From: Aphidius gifuensis
Lineage: Eukaryota > Arthropoda > Insecta > Hymenoptera > Braconidae
Length of the DNA stretch: 64,000 nt
Reading direction: 5' to 3'
Assembly: GCF_014905175.1 (NCBI RefSeq)
Contig: NC_057788.1
Coordinates: forward strand, 7,006,001-7,070,000
Shown: positions 1 to 15,831 of the stretch, piece by piece
How the letters are laid out: each line of letters opens with the position of its first letter
How positions within the stretch are numbered: position 1 is the first letter of the stretch
Notes under the pieces: model-generated
Told to the model about the DNA's origin: nothing
The model's input: only the letters and a program-made list of their open reading frames with translations
The model's database searches: none
Translations under genes and position numbers: made by a program

Positions 1-2120
1 ATCGATGGTTATCATAACAAAAGGATTTAATAAAGAATAAAATGAAATTTTTTTTTGAAATATAAATTACAATGTATAGTCTCATGCAGGTGAATCAATT
101 TTGTTAAACAAATATTTGTGATATTCAACGAGCACGAATTGAATGGAAATAAAAAAATTGAAATGAATCAACCAGTAAAATGTGAGGGTAAAAATTATTA
201 TAGATATACAATTATAAATTTTGTTTGCTTTTATTTGTGTATATGCGTTTTGGTCGTATTTTTTTTTTTCTTTTTGTAATGTGCTTTTTGTCCTGATGTA
301 AAACGAGTGACACAGAAAATGAAAAAAATTATATAAAATGTAAAAATAAAATTATGAAATAAAAAAAAATATATAAACCTCGAGGTTTTTCTTATATTAA
401 ACTACATTGTGTCATTCTATTTCTGACGAACACCTGGATATATACAAGATCTATCTGTCATTCAGATAATAATTGTACAGTTGTCACGTTGATCCCCATT
501 CAATGGGAGAGCCATTCAGTTGAATCAAATTATAACAACCCCATGATTCACTCAAAAAATAACCATCTTTTCATCCATCAGTAAACTCAAAGAAATTATA
601 TTTATTAAATTTAAAAAAACAAAAAAAAAAAAATTAAATTAAAATTAACACTGATGTAATTATAATTTATACAAAAGAAAAATGCTAACAATTCAACACA
701 ATAAAATTGCATTTAAATTTAATGAGATAAAAAAAAATAAAATTCATAAAAATTCGCTACAAAGTCCAGACATAATTGTTAAAAAAAAAAAATATATATT
801 AATTTTTCTTATTAATATTTGAAATGAATAGTGACACTTGTTATAGACAATACAAGTGGTCAAAGTTTGAAATGTATAATATTCGTGGTTCAATAAATGG
901 CAATTTAATACTGTCGGTTCGTCTGTTGGTCGATATTCAACAGCAAGGAAGTTTGATAATATATATAGATATAATAGCACATTGAGAATAGACATACAAG
1001 CCAAGTAAAATTAAACGAGAGAAAGAGATAGATATAGCGACCCTTTGACAGGCAACTTTGGGGCTAATGCTGAAAGCCGGCCCTTTATTTCCGGCTGTCA
1101 CCGTGTCCCTCCTTTCTCTGTACCCCCCTTAAATTCACCTCATTCCCCTATTTCTATATAGTATTTTGTAATATGCTTCATACGCCCACCCACACCACCC
1201 TCAGCCTCACTTGGATACACTGGGTTATTGCACAGACCACGCCCTCACTACCAAAGCCACGAGGATTTAATTACGAATTAATTGTGATGCATAGCTTCAA
1301 GGTAATTTCTACACTAGGTTAAAATCATCCCTGTATTTCTCATCTCAACAATATTGTATATACCTATATATATATATTTTGTCTTCAAAGTCAATTAAGC
1401 CAGCTCCACTCATTGTTTCTTTACAAATAAATTTTTTAAATAAACAGTAAATATAATTATGTATGATTTAATATAATTATTTTATAAAAATGGCTAATGC
1501 AATTTAATATAGTTTGATAATACATTGAATAATTTAAAAATGTCATATATATATTGGCAAAATGTATAAAAATAAATAAATAAAATAATAAAGATCAAAG
1601 AAAATATTTAACACGTGTTCAAAATCAAATGTATGTATGTATATAAGATGCTGAAAATAATATTAAATATATGCGTATATTAGAAGTTGTTTGCGTGTTT
1701 AAAAGTCATAAACTTCAAATCTTTGGTGGTCGTTTAACAGTGTTATACATGTACGCACTGTGATTTGATATTCTCTCCCTTCATTGAAAAATTGTGGAAG
1801 AGGTTTATATACGCTTGGAAAATATGTACACAAGAAAAAGTTCAAAAGAAATATTTTTGATTTATTTTTAAATATATAGGTATACTTGTTTTTTATTTAT
1901 TTTATATTTTATGTTAAATCTTCTTTGGAAAATAGCGTGAATGGTTTATATTATAAACGCGAACTGGCGCGTTAGCCCAAAGGCTTTATTTCTTTAAAAA
2001 GTTGCAATATAATAATATATTTTTTAAGGGTATGGGCTAAAGTCGATTGAGAAGACTTTTTTAGAAAATGTTATTGCTGCCTGGGGCTATGTCGACCAAG
2101 AATTTTCTCGCCAATGATGA

Positions 2121-2141
2121 TGTATCCGGAGACCGGATACA
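2121..2141. repeat. Perfect short inverted repeat (9-bp arms, 3-bp spacer)
   Basis: Arms TGTATCCGG (2121-2129) and CCGGATACA (2133-2141) are perfect reverse complements around the spacer AGA. The site lies in a GC-richer island (about 1955-2195). It could be a dimeric transcription-factor site; no protein product or mobile-element ends are visible nearby. Confidence 0.8.
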
Positions 2142-5100
2142 AAAAACTCGCTTGGACGCCGTTACAATTTAACGTCTGACGTAACTTGGAAATAATGTAA
2201 TATAAGTCCAGTTTAAATTTTTTTTTTTTTTTTTACATATACACAAAACCCAAAAAATACAAAAGAATTTTTCATTAATTTTTCTCTCACAAGTCGTGTA
2301 CAGTAAACAACTAAAGAATCTTTTGAAATTGACTTTAATGAATTTCAAAAGATCATTTTATTCAAACTCGTTTTTTCAGTGTACTTTAATCAATAAAATT
2401 ATAAATAAAGTTGCTTGTTGACACACAAACTAGCTGAGCATTTATCCGTCGGACTTTTATTAAATTTAAAAATATACTTTTTTCATGCTAGTTGATTTTG
2501 AGTTATATGTATACCAAACAACAGCAAACATAAATAATATAAAGATAATTAAATTATAAAAGACACAAAGTCTATTGACTCTATTTTTATTTTTTTCTAC
2601 TTTTTTCTTTCTATTTTTGTTTGTATTTTAATTGGCAAAATCTACATAATGTCTTATACAACATTTGTATAAATGTATAAAAGTTTTCTACATCAAAATT
2701 TAAACTGTGTTGGGAATTTTTTTTTGAACAAGTTTATCATATCGCACAGTATATGTGTAAATTAATTTACAAGTGTCAAACAAAAGAATTCTTTGGCTCA
2801 ATATTTTTACATGTGATATAAGTAACATAAAAAATAATTCATGTGCGGTTATTTTTATGTAAATATACACACAAGTTGAATTTTTTTCATCATAAAGCTG
2901 AGATTAGTATTCGACAGAGAAACAAAATTCATGTTTTTTTTATTCTTAAATATCTGTCAAAATTCCAACGACAAGCATCTACGTGTTTTTTTTTCGTTTC
3001 AGTTAAATATATATATATTTTTAAAGATTTCTATCGACTTTATATGATACACACAAAAGAAAATCTAAATACTCTTATTTAATATTTTTTCAACAATGAC
3101 GATGTAATATTTTTTTTTTTTTTCAACAAAACACAGCTGCAAATAAATGGAGAATAAAGCTCATGCGATAATATGCATGATATTTATAAAAAAAAACAAA
3201 ATAAGGGTTGGATGATTTTTTTAGGGGTGCATTTAACTTCTCTCGTGATGCTAAACAACGCGTGCAATTTATACTAGGCATATATAAAGTGTCAAAAATC
3301 ACACGGTAATATAGAAAATATTTATATATAAAAATTTGTGATATAATATGTGTGAGGATTCAACAATAGCGGATTACGGTCGAACGCGTTTTAAAATAAC
3401 CTCATCCCTATCTGATGAAATTCACCAAGAGAGCTACTTCCCCATCTAGATCGTCCCAAGAGTCTACATGACAGGTCTAGATCAATCTTTTTTTTTTTTC
3501 CTTTCCTTTTCCTACCCTTTTTTTATTTTTATTATTTTCACCGCATGAAAATGTCTCACTCGGAGATTATCGATTTTATGTCGATTCAATTGACGTTTAT
3601 CCTCAACGTCTGCTTCTTAAAATTTTAAATAAAAATTTAAATAACGACTGTATTCATCTCATCAAAAAAATATTATTTTCAATATAAAATTTCAATGTAA
3701 ATTATATGAAAAAAAAATAGATAAAAAATGCTGTAAATTGTGTCACGTGATTCATGCATTTGACAATAATCTGATGGTCCAATCGAACCCACGAGAGTCG
3801 TACAACTTATACGTGAATTCAAACACGTTATATATGAAAAGAATAAATTTTTTTTTATTTATGTTTGTACGTGTTTTCTTGTGTATCCTAAGAAGCAAAT
3901 ATAAATGTATTTGCTGCATCATCAAATTGTCTTATTTTTTTTTTACATAGAAGACAGTGTATATATAAAGTGTGTACGACTACCAGAGTTGCCTGTTGAA
4001 TAATTTTGTGAGTGTGGATAAATTGATGTTATTTATATGCTTGACGTGTGTCTCATTGTTTGTGATGTAGACTTTGGTGAAACCAATACAGATAATATGC
4101 ATGTATATATATATTTCTACGTAAATTCTCAGTACATTTTTCAATTACCAATTGATATTTGTGTGTTGGTATACATTTAGTATGTATGCATATACAAGGT
4201 GCGATCAAAATAATAAATACTCTTGGTAAGAATATTTTTTTTATTGTTTTTTCTTTGTTGCTCAGAGCCAGAAAGACACACCCAACCCACAGTCTTGATG
4301 TTCACTCGGGCATTCTCGTTATCGCACCTTAAGACTTGGTACTTTTTTTCGAAAGTTTTTCTCTCTCAATGGTTTATATCGTCCAAGTGTCTGATCTCAT
4401 TGAGGGGGGACACCTCGCAGTTTACGAGTTATTTTATTTATATATTATTTGCTTTATTATATATTGAGTTATTTCATTTTTTTTTTTATTGTCGCAACTG
4501 ATTTATTGAGTCAATATTTTTTACTCTTTAAATTTACATTTACACTTCAGTAAACATTCATACATACAACAATGATAATATTTAAATAAATTATATCAAT
4601 AAATGAAAAAGCACAAAATGTAAAATAAAATTAAAATAAACATTAAATATATTAAATTAATATAAAAATAATAAAAATTGGTATATATAAAATGTAAAAA
4701 GGTTGAACATCTGCATCCGGAAAATTTCAATATTGCCAATTTAATATGTATAAATGTATATATATTTTGTTGACGGTATATTGGATATTTTAGATGGAAA
4801 AATCAAGGGAGTTTTGAAGGTTGTGCTTGCAAGCTTGCTCTGAATACTTTGCCAAAAAAAAATGTAAAATAAATAAAAAATATATAATGAAAGAGGGAAA
4901 AATCGTAAAGAAGATACCGGTGTTAGATCGAGGAGGTGGATCAAGAAAAAAAAAATATATATATAGAGTAAGTTTGGGTGAATAGGAAAGGCGGTAGAGC
5001 TGTAGCTAACACGGCATGAAATCCTCTGGGCACGCGCCATTTCACTTGGCCCACGGCGTCGTCGTCTCTTATTTATTTTTTTATTTATTTTTTTTATTCT

Positions 5101-8100
5101 CATCTTGGTTTTCTAGTACCAATTTTTTCTATATACACCAAATGACTTTATTTTATATCATGTTGCATCTCAACTTAACTACATACATAAAAACACCGAG
5201 ATTTAAATAAAAGATTCAAATATACCCTTGAGAAATAAATAAATATAAAAAAAATAGCCAGTTAAAGTTTCACTACAACGGTTAATTAATTTAATGAAAA
5301 TATATTGTTTGACTGTCGTGTTATATGAATCGACAAAAGGTGAGATAAAAATTGTCAATGAAGAACTGCAAGTACAGCCGCGAGGAGTCAACTGTGGTAA
5401 TTTGACACTCCCTTCACACACAAGGCGTCAATGACACCCTTTTTTTTTTTTACATATATTTTTTTGTCTAATCGATCCTCATAGCCAATCAGTAGCACAA
5501 TGCCTCGAGCTTTTTTCCCATTTTGTGACTTAAATAAATAAATACATAGGAGCTTTTCTTTTTAAGTTTTAAATATTTAGATATATGCAAAAATAAAAAA
5601 GGAAACGGATGGACTGATTTGGCAATTTGCCATAATTTACAGGGAGGTCTGTATATTAAAATACGTGGCATGAGATGTCAAAAGTTGGATCTACATGTCG
5701 ACAACATGACAAAGCACGTCATCATGAAAATATGAAAATGCAAATGAACTTAATTTTGAATATCTATTATGGAATGTTATTGAGAAATTCTTTATGATAA
5801 TATACTCAAGTGCTTGCAAGTTTTGAAATATATATTACTCATTTAAGATTAATAAATAAAAATAAAGAAAAAAAATAAACAAGGCTTGCTTTGTAAATGA
5901 TTATTATTCTAAAGACTATAATCAGTAAATTATACTTATGAAAAATGAATAAAAAAAAAAAAAAAAAATGAACTTGAAAATAAAATTATTACCCTCATTT
6001 GTAAAAGATGGATAAAAACATTATTTGTTCAAGAACATAAAATTCAAAATGGCGTGCTACCTCATCTAAGAATTTTATGATCTCATGAAACAATGAATAA
6101 TGTTCATAAAATTTTTTCGAGACAATTTATTTATCCTTTCTTTTTTTTTCATTATTTAAAAAAAAAAAAAAAAAAAACATTTTAAAATGTCATATTTTAT
6201 TGGTAAAAATAAAGAATAAAAAAATTGCTCATAAAAATTGATTGTCTGCAAATACTAGTTGGAAAAGTAGAGAGAAAGAAAAAAAAAAAATATATACTAA
6301 ATGCTTATAATCCCTCGTCGTTTAATCACAATGACAAATGGTTATGGTGTGACTCGAAAAGCATAGTTATTCAACACATATAAAACGTGTGTAAATTTAA
6401 AAAATAAAAAAAAAAAAAAAACCAATGAGACAACGGGTGGTAAAAATGTACATCAAATATAAAATCATCATCAATTTTTATTTTTAATATTCATTTTCAA
6501 ACGAATTTTTTATACATGATATTATAAACTTTTAATAATTTAATATATAAATTTTTTTTGTAGTTTTTATTATCTCTCAATGGGTAAACCTCGAGAGATT
6601 CATAGATATGCAAACATCAGAGTATAAAAAATATTTTTAAAAAAATAAAAAAAAATCCAAATAAAGATAAAAATTCATTGGATGCTTGCTAGCATTGGAT
6701 GGCGATTCGCATGTAACAATTGTCTCTTCCCCCATGAGTTTCATTTTCGAGATCCGAATCTCAATGTAAAGAGGATGAATATATAAACGTTGTAGAGAAT
6801 ATACAGAATATATATATATATTTTGCTCGATTAACGCACAAAACTCGAGACACGCCCATGAATCTGCAAGAGCCAGCAAAAACTAACAGTACGTGTACAC
6901 ACATCACTCTATTTCATGATGAATATATACACGTAAATGTCTACACGTGATGGGACATATATTCACCGTCATCTTCAAACAAGCACGAAGTCTCTTAAAT
7001 ACACCTGCCTAACTAACGATCAACAAATTAATTGAATTTTACTGCTAAAAATTTAATTTCTCATCAACATTTTCAACGTTTATTTAACGTATAAATACAC
7101 GTACTTTACTGAGTTGAATTTAAAATTTATATATCAACCTACGTAATACCTATATACTCATTAAAATTAATTATTATTTTTTATTTATTTTATAAAATAA
7201 TTTATTTATATTTTTATTTATTATCACAACAACTCATGTTTTTTATTTTTAATATGTTTTTTAAAAATAATATAACAAAATTCAGTGTTGTTAAAATTAA
7301 CCGTTTAAAATTGAGTTGATATTAAAGTAAATTCAAGTAAATAGACCATAATATTTAAAGTCATTAAATGTAATTTTTAAATAATAAAATAAAATTTAAA
7401 ATAAAACGAAAAATATACACTCGTAAAAGATAAAAAACAAATAAATTTAATGAATGTGAGAACCACTGTTGGTTGATCATAAGTCACACAGCGTGTGGTT
7501 AAAATTTTTATAGATTTTTATATATACACACATTGGGCCTTTCATTTTTTGGGCCGTTTATTTTGGTTTTTTATTTTGAAAATGTTTTATTTAAAAAAAA
7601 AAAATTTTTTCATATAAAAATAAATAGAATTTGTTAGTTTGTCATCTCTCGATAAATATATGCAGTCCAATTTTCATAAGCACACACTCCAGGCGTTTGA
7701 ATATTGTATACTCAAATTGTAAATTCAAAAAATATATATTCGGATGGGTAACAGAACGTCGCGTCGTATCCCGCTGGGCCCGACTCACGGACTCGGATTT
7801 CGTTGTTGTCCACATGATTATTTTTTATTTTTTTTTATTAATGTTTATGCACACTTTCACATATAGATAATATAAAAAATCACTTTGACTTGCTGGAATA
7901 TTATTTTATCCAGTTGGGACATCGATTGTGTTTCTACGAAATGACACAACTTTCTGTTATTTTATTTTTCTGCAGTGTAAAAAAAGTTTTAGAATCCGCT
8001 TGACCTTCTCTTAATTAATCGAATCTTGATAACTCTTATGTCTGATCAATGTGTGTCTCGTTTGGGTTATGGCCATTTCACGAAACCTTTTTTTTTATTA

Positions 8101-11100
8101 TTATCAATTCCTATAGATCAAACTCTTTTGATTTTGTATATTAATTCTTCAGTAAATAAAAAACAATTAATTATCCTTTTTAAATGTATATTTGATGTCG
8201 AAGCTTTTTTTATTAAATAATGAATAAATATTATTATTTAATTTATGATTATAATAATTATTATATTATTACTAAGAAAGAGGATACTTTTTGGAAGAAA
8301 GATATCGTATAACAATTTATTTGCATCTTGTATTTCTCGCTGGAATACTTAATCGATCCTTTCCAGAGTAACGCCCTCAAAAAAAAGAACAGGGGAATGA
8401 AATATATATACATCTAAAGGATATTTTAACTTTTCATCACTTCATGTGTATTTTATTTCTTTTTATATTTTGATTTTTTTCAAAATAGCGGAAGAGACAT
8501 ATTAAAAAATAAAAAAATATTGTCACCATGGTTCACCAGAAATTTTATATTGTGATGAAGAATTTATCATGAACTCTAGACCTTACTTTTCACGTGATAG
8601 AACATTCAATCTTTCAATACACACTTTAATTTTTTTTTTCTCATGATTTTGTGCAAGCACAGACAGACCAACATGAAAAACGACTGTGATCTTGAATACA
8701 CACGTGGGTGGTTGATTCTCGCACGCAACACTCAACGTCTGTGAAATCGATCATGGTTATATTGCGTGGGTTTTAAACGAGGAGTAAGGTATGGTTAGTT
8801 GAAGAAAAAAAAAAATATATATATACATAAATAAATAAAACTGAAAATTTATGCATTTCAAATGCTACTGAAGAGAAAAAAAATAAAAACAAATTTTTTT
8901 ATGTAAATATATACGTTTAAGTCGATCGATCTAATAAATAATTTTTCAATTCAAAAATTTTATATTAAATAAAATAAATAAACAATGATAATGTCAAGAA
9001 TATACCATGTTAACCTGAATTTCACAATAGGACAATATTTGAAAGTCCAATGAGAATCTTGTTTCCCTTTTTTTTATTATACAGTAATTTTTTATTCTTC
9101 TATTTACAAAAGAAAAAAAACTATATATTCAGGTTTTATAATTGTCATATTTAATACAACAGCTGACCTAAATATAAAATATTACTTGTATTTTTTATTC
9201 CACAACGAAAACAAAAAAAAAAAAATAATATTTTTCACGAAGTTAATATTGTTCTGAATACCAGACATAAAATTCAAACTCAATTGAAAGGGCTTCAAGT
9301 TGCTTCTTGATTCCCACTTGTACTTTTATCCTCATTTTATTTGATTCTTTTATTCTTCGTATTTAATTTTTTTTATATTTCGTATTCTTTAGCTATTTTC
9401 TTATATTTTTTTTCATCAACGTCATCTTGTACGAATCGAGTGTTCATTTCCGCAACGCCAGAGACCCCCGAGCGATGAGAGAGAACTTTTGAAATAATGC
9501 GTTTTTTTTTTTTTTTTCATTTTCATGAAACGTTTCACCATATATATACACGTTTATTCAAGAACAGTACTGAAATCGTGAAAGACGTGGCGGACGTCTC
9601 GACGCCCTGGCATTTGAATATGAAAATTTAAGGAGAATTAAAATAACACTCGGCACGACCGGGAGCTTGCGACCTTGAATTATTCATGGGAGAACAAGGA
9701 GGCAATAGCAAAGCAGCATCAGGAAAGCCTCTTCACTCATTCTGGACGATCGCGCACCCCAAGATATACACACGCACATATACCACAAAGAATATATCTC
9801 TACGATTTTTTTTTTATCTTAAATTTATTATTTTTTCATTTTTTTTTTTTATTTACAAACACATATGACGTATTGATCTTCAACGTCGATCATCTTTTAA
9901 AATATATTCCAAGTATCTTTAAGCCATACTCTTGACATCTTTTGGAGGATAAAGAAAAAAATATTTAAAAAAAAAAAAAATATCATTTGATCCATCTTGA
10001 GAAAACGTTTTTGCTCTCAAGTGGTATACATTCTGAAGAAAAGTTGTGAAATAAAAAAAAAAATGTAGAACATGAGAAATGAGGAAAAAAATTTCTATTG
10101 GCAGTTAGAAATAGTATTGAGATAAAAAAAATAGAAAAAAAAATTTGATAGAAGAGCGACAACTGGACGTTGATGACATTCACCTTAAATCCCATTTACG
10201 TGTCATCCTCGTGAGAGAAACTCATGGGGTAATCGGCTGGAGATTTTCAAGTGTGATGCTCCAAATGTTACAGTATGAAAAAAAAAAAAAAAAAAAACGA
10301 CTATAGACATTTGAAAGGATTTAAGTCACTTGTCATTGACTTATTTTTATTTTTGTATGTATATTTATATTATTCCTATTTTTTGTCTTAATCAAAAAAA
10401 AATTTTACAGCTGCATTTTGTTGAATTTGTAGGGTTAAGTAAAAGAGTGCCACCGAAATATATTTTTCTTTTTTTTTGTATTTAGTAATTTAATACCGAT
10501 TTCGTTGGTTCCGGTTTGACACATCAATGTCAAGCTTTTCAAAGTAGTACATATTTAAAATGCTTTTTAAGCCTTTCTACTGTAAAAACAAGCAGTCGTC
10601 AACGTTTTTATTTTATTTTTATTATTTTTTTCTATCACATCTTATTTTCAATCAGATATAAAAATAAATTAATTATTATGGTAATATATTTGACAATAAA
10701 AAATTGATATAATCATGTTTTTTTCTTGGATTTTAGTGAGAAACATTAAATGTTAAAATTAAAATTCATTGATTTTCAGAATAAAAGAAAAGATATATTT
10801 GAAAAAAAAAAACAAGTAAGAATGTCGGTAAATTTAAATTGTGATTGTGGCAGTCAACTGTAAACATGAAACACGGTAGACTGGACAATATTTTGTTGAA
10901 TTTATGGTCTTTGAGAGAAGGTACAACTTTATTATGACACCACAAGTGTCAAGCTACCTTGTTTGCCATACACTTGGGTTGTTAATTTTCAAAAAAAAAT
11001 TAAAAAATAAAGTATTGGCAAATTTTTTTTAAAAATAAACAAGTTAATAAATAAACACACAGAGATAATGATCATCCAATTTTTTTTGTAATTTAATTTG

Positions 11101-14100
11101 TTGTATTAAAATTCAGAGCTTATATTCAGACAAATAAAATTAAATCCAGTATAATAAAATTGATTTTTCAATTTAAAAAATTATATTTGAATTCAATTAC
11201 ACTGTCTATTGGGTCAAAATAATAAATAAATCAAATAAATAGTTTATGAAAAATAAATATAGCCCAAAACGATTAACAACAAGGCAAAGAAAATAGTAGA
11301 CTGTTAAATTTGACATTTCAAAAGATTATTTTGGTTCTTAGTTGAATGGTGGTAGAGGAGAAATATGAAAAAAATAAATAAAAATGATGAGAATAAAAGG
11401 TAAAAAGATGTGTATGATTGGCAAAGTTGATGTCGCACCATGGGTGCCAAGAGCAAAGCTTGACAATTCTCCTCCTACTTCCTAACATTCTGGGTTACCT
11501 TTATACACATTTCTTTATATATGAGTGAATGCCAAAAATGCCTACTTTTTTTTTTTGTTGCTACCTGCTGGAGCACACAGACTCTTCACAGCATTTATTA
11601 AATCTTATTCTCGAGACATATATTTTTTTTTTCTTTTTTTGGTATCTTGTATCGAGTTACCTGACGCCCTTTTTTATTTTTTTTAATACAATCCAAACGA
11701 GATTTACCTTTCTGTTGTTATTATATTTTTTTTTTTTTTCTTTTTTACATTTTCTCATTTCATTGTAACATGATTTGAATTTTTTTTTTTATTTTATTTC
11801 ACGACAACTAGGACCTTTTTGCATGCTACGTTTGACATCTGGTGTTTATATAACTTTCACAATGTGTATTGAAAAAAAATTGCCACATAAATTTCTTCAA
11901 AACAATTGTGTATACCAATTTTACGCATTTTAAAAAAATATAATATATTTTATCAATACTTGTAGCTTAAATGTGCCATAAAATTTTTGTTATCCTTGAA
12001 AATCTTAACAGTGCTATTAATTTAACAAAAAAAAAAAAAAAGTCAACGACAAGTTCTCTTCAAAAAATTTTTTTTATGACTTGTTTTCTTGAACCTCGTT
12101 TTGTTGGACTGTTGTCCCAAAGCCACGGGATATCTTGAGATTTTTTTTTTTAAATTTCAAACTTGAAGATTGTTATTCTTTTACTACCCTAGAGTTTGAA
12201 TACTCGAAAACTATCTAGTTATGGACTGTTCAATGTCACGAGCACAACATTATTCAAAATTTAAAAATACGTTTCGCTTTTACTTTTTGACATGATGATG
12301 ACCTTAAAAGATCAATAAATACATGCCGCTATGAATGTGACATTTTGTTATTGATTTTAAAAAATAAAATGGTAATTATTGTTTTGTAAAATAAAAAGTA
12401 TTTCGAGGTCAGTAAGTTATTCGATACTTGGAAAATTGGAAAAAGCGAAAACTCATTTAAACACGCATATAAATTTATTTTTTTAAAAAAGCTTTTCGAA
12501 TCACACCCATCCTTGAATATTTTTGTATTTTTCCCTGAGGATATGTGCCTTCGAGGCGACAACAATCTTTGCATTTATTTTTTTATTTTTTCCTGAGTCA
12601 GCTTGACTGTTTTTATAGGTAGACACATTTCCGGTATGAAATCTCAAAATAATAAAACATATATTCCTTGTCCATTCTTTATTTTTTACAACAACAATAA
12701 AAAAAAAGATAAAAGAAAAGAAAAAATTTCAATCCCACAAATCCTTTTCAACCAGCCCACGCAATTTTCATCGTCCTGTTTTGTCGAAAAGACAGTATAC
12801 ATAATAAAGTTCACGATTATACTCTAGCAGTCTCCATGATTATGACATGGTCCAAGGAATTGTAAACTCAGCAGTCTTTTGTGCTTTTGCTTCATGTAGC
12901 AAGTTTGGTGAAAATAAAAAAAAAATATAAATAAAAAGCTTGGTGAATTCATTTCTCAAAAAAGGAAGCTAATGTTTGAAAAAAAACTTCCGCGTCGAAT
13001 CATTCCTGTGTCTATGTTAGGATACATTTAGAACAATGAACAAAAAAGTTTTTTTTCAATTTCAATTTTTTTTTTTTGTTGTTTTTCATAAAAACTAGTC
13101 ATAGCTAACAATGTACATTTAGAATACTTGATCATTGATCGATAAATCATCATTGACCTACTATGTATCGAAAAACGAAAAACACTTGTCAATCGAAATT
13201 CAATTAACGAATGGAAGTTTCGAAAATTGGATGCTATTCATAGGATGATTAAGTGACAAACTGACTCACAACATACATGGTGTTAATAGAAATAAAAATG
13301 TAGAGACTTACTTGGTAATGAGGAAAAATATATCTAGACATACAAAAGAACTCGTGCCTAACGTCAAATTTAATTTAACAGCGAATGAATTGAACTAATG
13401 CCTTCCCTAAATTTATTTACTGCTACATAGAATAATCAAGTACATGTATATGCCATGGCCACAATCAGGGTAGCCAAGTTTTTGACCACTTTTACTTTTT
13501 CCTAACATTCAAGAATATAAATTGGTTTCGTGGGATTTCTTAAACTCCGTGTCAAAAGAGGGGCAGAAAATCCTTGGGGGTTTGAGCTTTTGTCCCTGAA
13601 AAATACTCTATCCTTGTTACATTTTTTTTGACATACAATATTTTATCTTATTTTCATTTAGTTTTCTACTTTTTTTTTTTTTTCTTCGTCAATATTGTCA
13701 TATGAAGGAACACACTGTGATGATTTTGACAATGCCACGACGGGGTACGTTTGAAAAAACTAAAAGTACCTCACACAGTATAAGATTGCATGCCACAAAT
13801 GAAAAAAAAAAAAAAAAAAATCAAAACAAAAAAAAAAAGAAATAGAGAAAATTCTTACTTCATCTTGGCAAATAGCGAGTTACTCGGGGGGAAGTTAAAA
13901 TGTCAGAGAGTTTTTGCTAAGTAGACTCCCAGACTCGTAGAGATTTGGTGGTGGTTTAATTATTATTCAAAAGTTTGCGAGTTTTCCAGGCTCGCCTCGA
14001 AACAACACAACTTTTATTGCTGCTTTTTTTCCCTACTTTTATATTTAATTTTTTTTTTACCTTTATATACTCTTGTTCGAAGACCATATTCTTTTGTTTA

Positions 14101-15819
14101 ATTTATTTTTATTTCTATTCAAGTTAATTCGATTTTCCAATTTCATTCTCTATTATGTCAATTCTTTTAAAACGAATTTATTTTTTTTTTCTTTCTTGCA
14201 AACGCGTAATTGGCAGTTTCGACCGTTACAAGTAAAATTTTTCGACAAATTTTTTTTTGCATAGAGCTAAACTCTGAAGAAAATGCAGAGTCATTTTTGT
14301 GATGAAATTTGATGATTTACTGCGAAAAATAACAATGAATAATGAAAAATTATTAATGGGCTCTAAATGTTACTGATAGAAATTTTTCTTTACCGAAAAT
14401 AACAAACGATTTCGATGATTTTCTCGACTCACCGACTGTCTTGTCATTTCGACCAACTCACCGGTTGTTTTTTTTTTTAATAATGGAAAAATTGAATAAA
14501 CAAATTAATAAATAAAGATGAGAATGAATAAAAAAAAAAACAAAAAAAAAAATAATACTAAAGTCTTATATACATTAGCAAAACTAACAAGCAGTTGGAA
14601 GCTGCTAATGAAGCAATCGTTTGTTTTTGCCTCGAAGCACGAGAAAGGTGCAGCCAAGTGAATTAATTCATTTTTATTTATTTTTTTTATTTTTTGGGTC
14701 TTCTGTTATTTTTTTTAACTTTGTTCAATCTCTTTTTATCTTCTACCTTTTTAAATATTTATTTTATATATTTTTTTTTTCATTATGAGATATAAATCTT
14801 GTAGCCCTTCGACCTCAAGTCCTTCGAAGATATTTCAGGAGGCATGAGTGTGTATATACTGAGCCATACTATATACGATCAAGGGATTTTTCATCATGAT
14901 TTTTATTACATCCAATACAACACACACGGAGTAACATACCTCTCTCATGATTTTAGCATTACCTTGATGCAGAAAAGGATACTAGTTGCATCGGTAATAT
15001 GTGTATATGTACACATGAATCGTCGTTTCTCGTGACCGGTTTCATGGGGCCCTTGCCAAGATCGGAGGGTTACGATGGCGAAACACAGAAGGCAACGTAA
15101 AGCAAACGATCCACGCAACCAAGTATACACATATGTATATAACCAAACGAGATATTACCAAGTGGGGTAAAGACACAAAATAAAAATAAAAAAATTATTC
15201 TCAAGCACAAGAAGCAACCAACAACTTGAGAAGTCTTTTTTTTTTCCTCTTCCTCCTCTTCTTCAATATGATCGTCAGGTTTAGATAAAACTACTAGGTT
15301 TTTTTTTATTATTTATTTATGTATATATCATTTTTTTTTTTTTTGAACCTTCATCTTCTATCACATGACCAACAACTACCTGATCCTTAAAATGAAATTA
15401 AAAGTCCCTAATCCAAACAATGACTCAAAATCTTTAAAAAATTGAAACAAAAAAAAGCTATGAAAAAAAAAAGACCCTCTTCAAAGACATTCACAAATTA
15501 ATAAAAATCAAAACAATCCAAAAATATGATGATATATCATGGGAAACATTTAAAAAAAAAAAAGTTTTAAAATAGACAACTTGATAATTTAAAAAACGTT
15601 TTAAATATGTGACAGAGAAAAAATAATATACATTTTTTAACGTCAAAGCTTAGTAAAAAAAAAAAATGAAAAATAAAAAAAAACTTCAAGTGTGAAGTTG
15701 ATAATTAGTGATCGAATAAAGTGAGCGATAAAACCACGCTGAGAAATAAGCTGCGGAAAAAAGAGAAATAAATAAATTGAGAAACTTACCAGCATGATCT
15801 CGTTATCCACAATACCCAT

Positions 15820-15831
15820 AGTGACGTCACT
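15820..15831. promoter_or_regulatory. Palindromic CRE-type site
   Basis: The sequence AGTGACGTCACT is a perfect 12-bp palindrome containing the full cAMP-response/bZIP core TGACGTCA. It sits about 450 bp upstream of the candidate fz2 start region. That it binds a CREB/ATF-type factor is inferred from the motif alone. Confidence 0.45.

Noticed and set aside
4741..5103. 120-codon minus-strand frame
   Set aside because: Lys/Arg, Phe and Tyr runs from simple sequence; only a short GC-richer patch inside.
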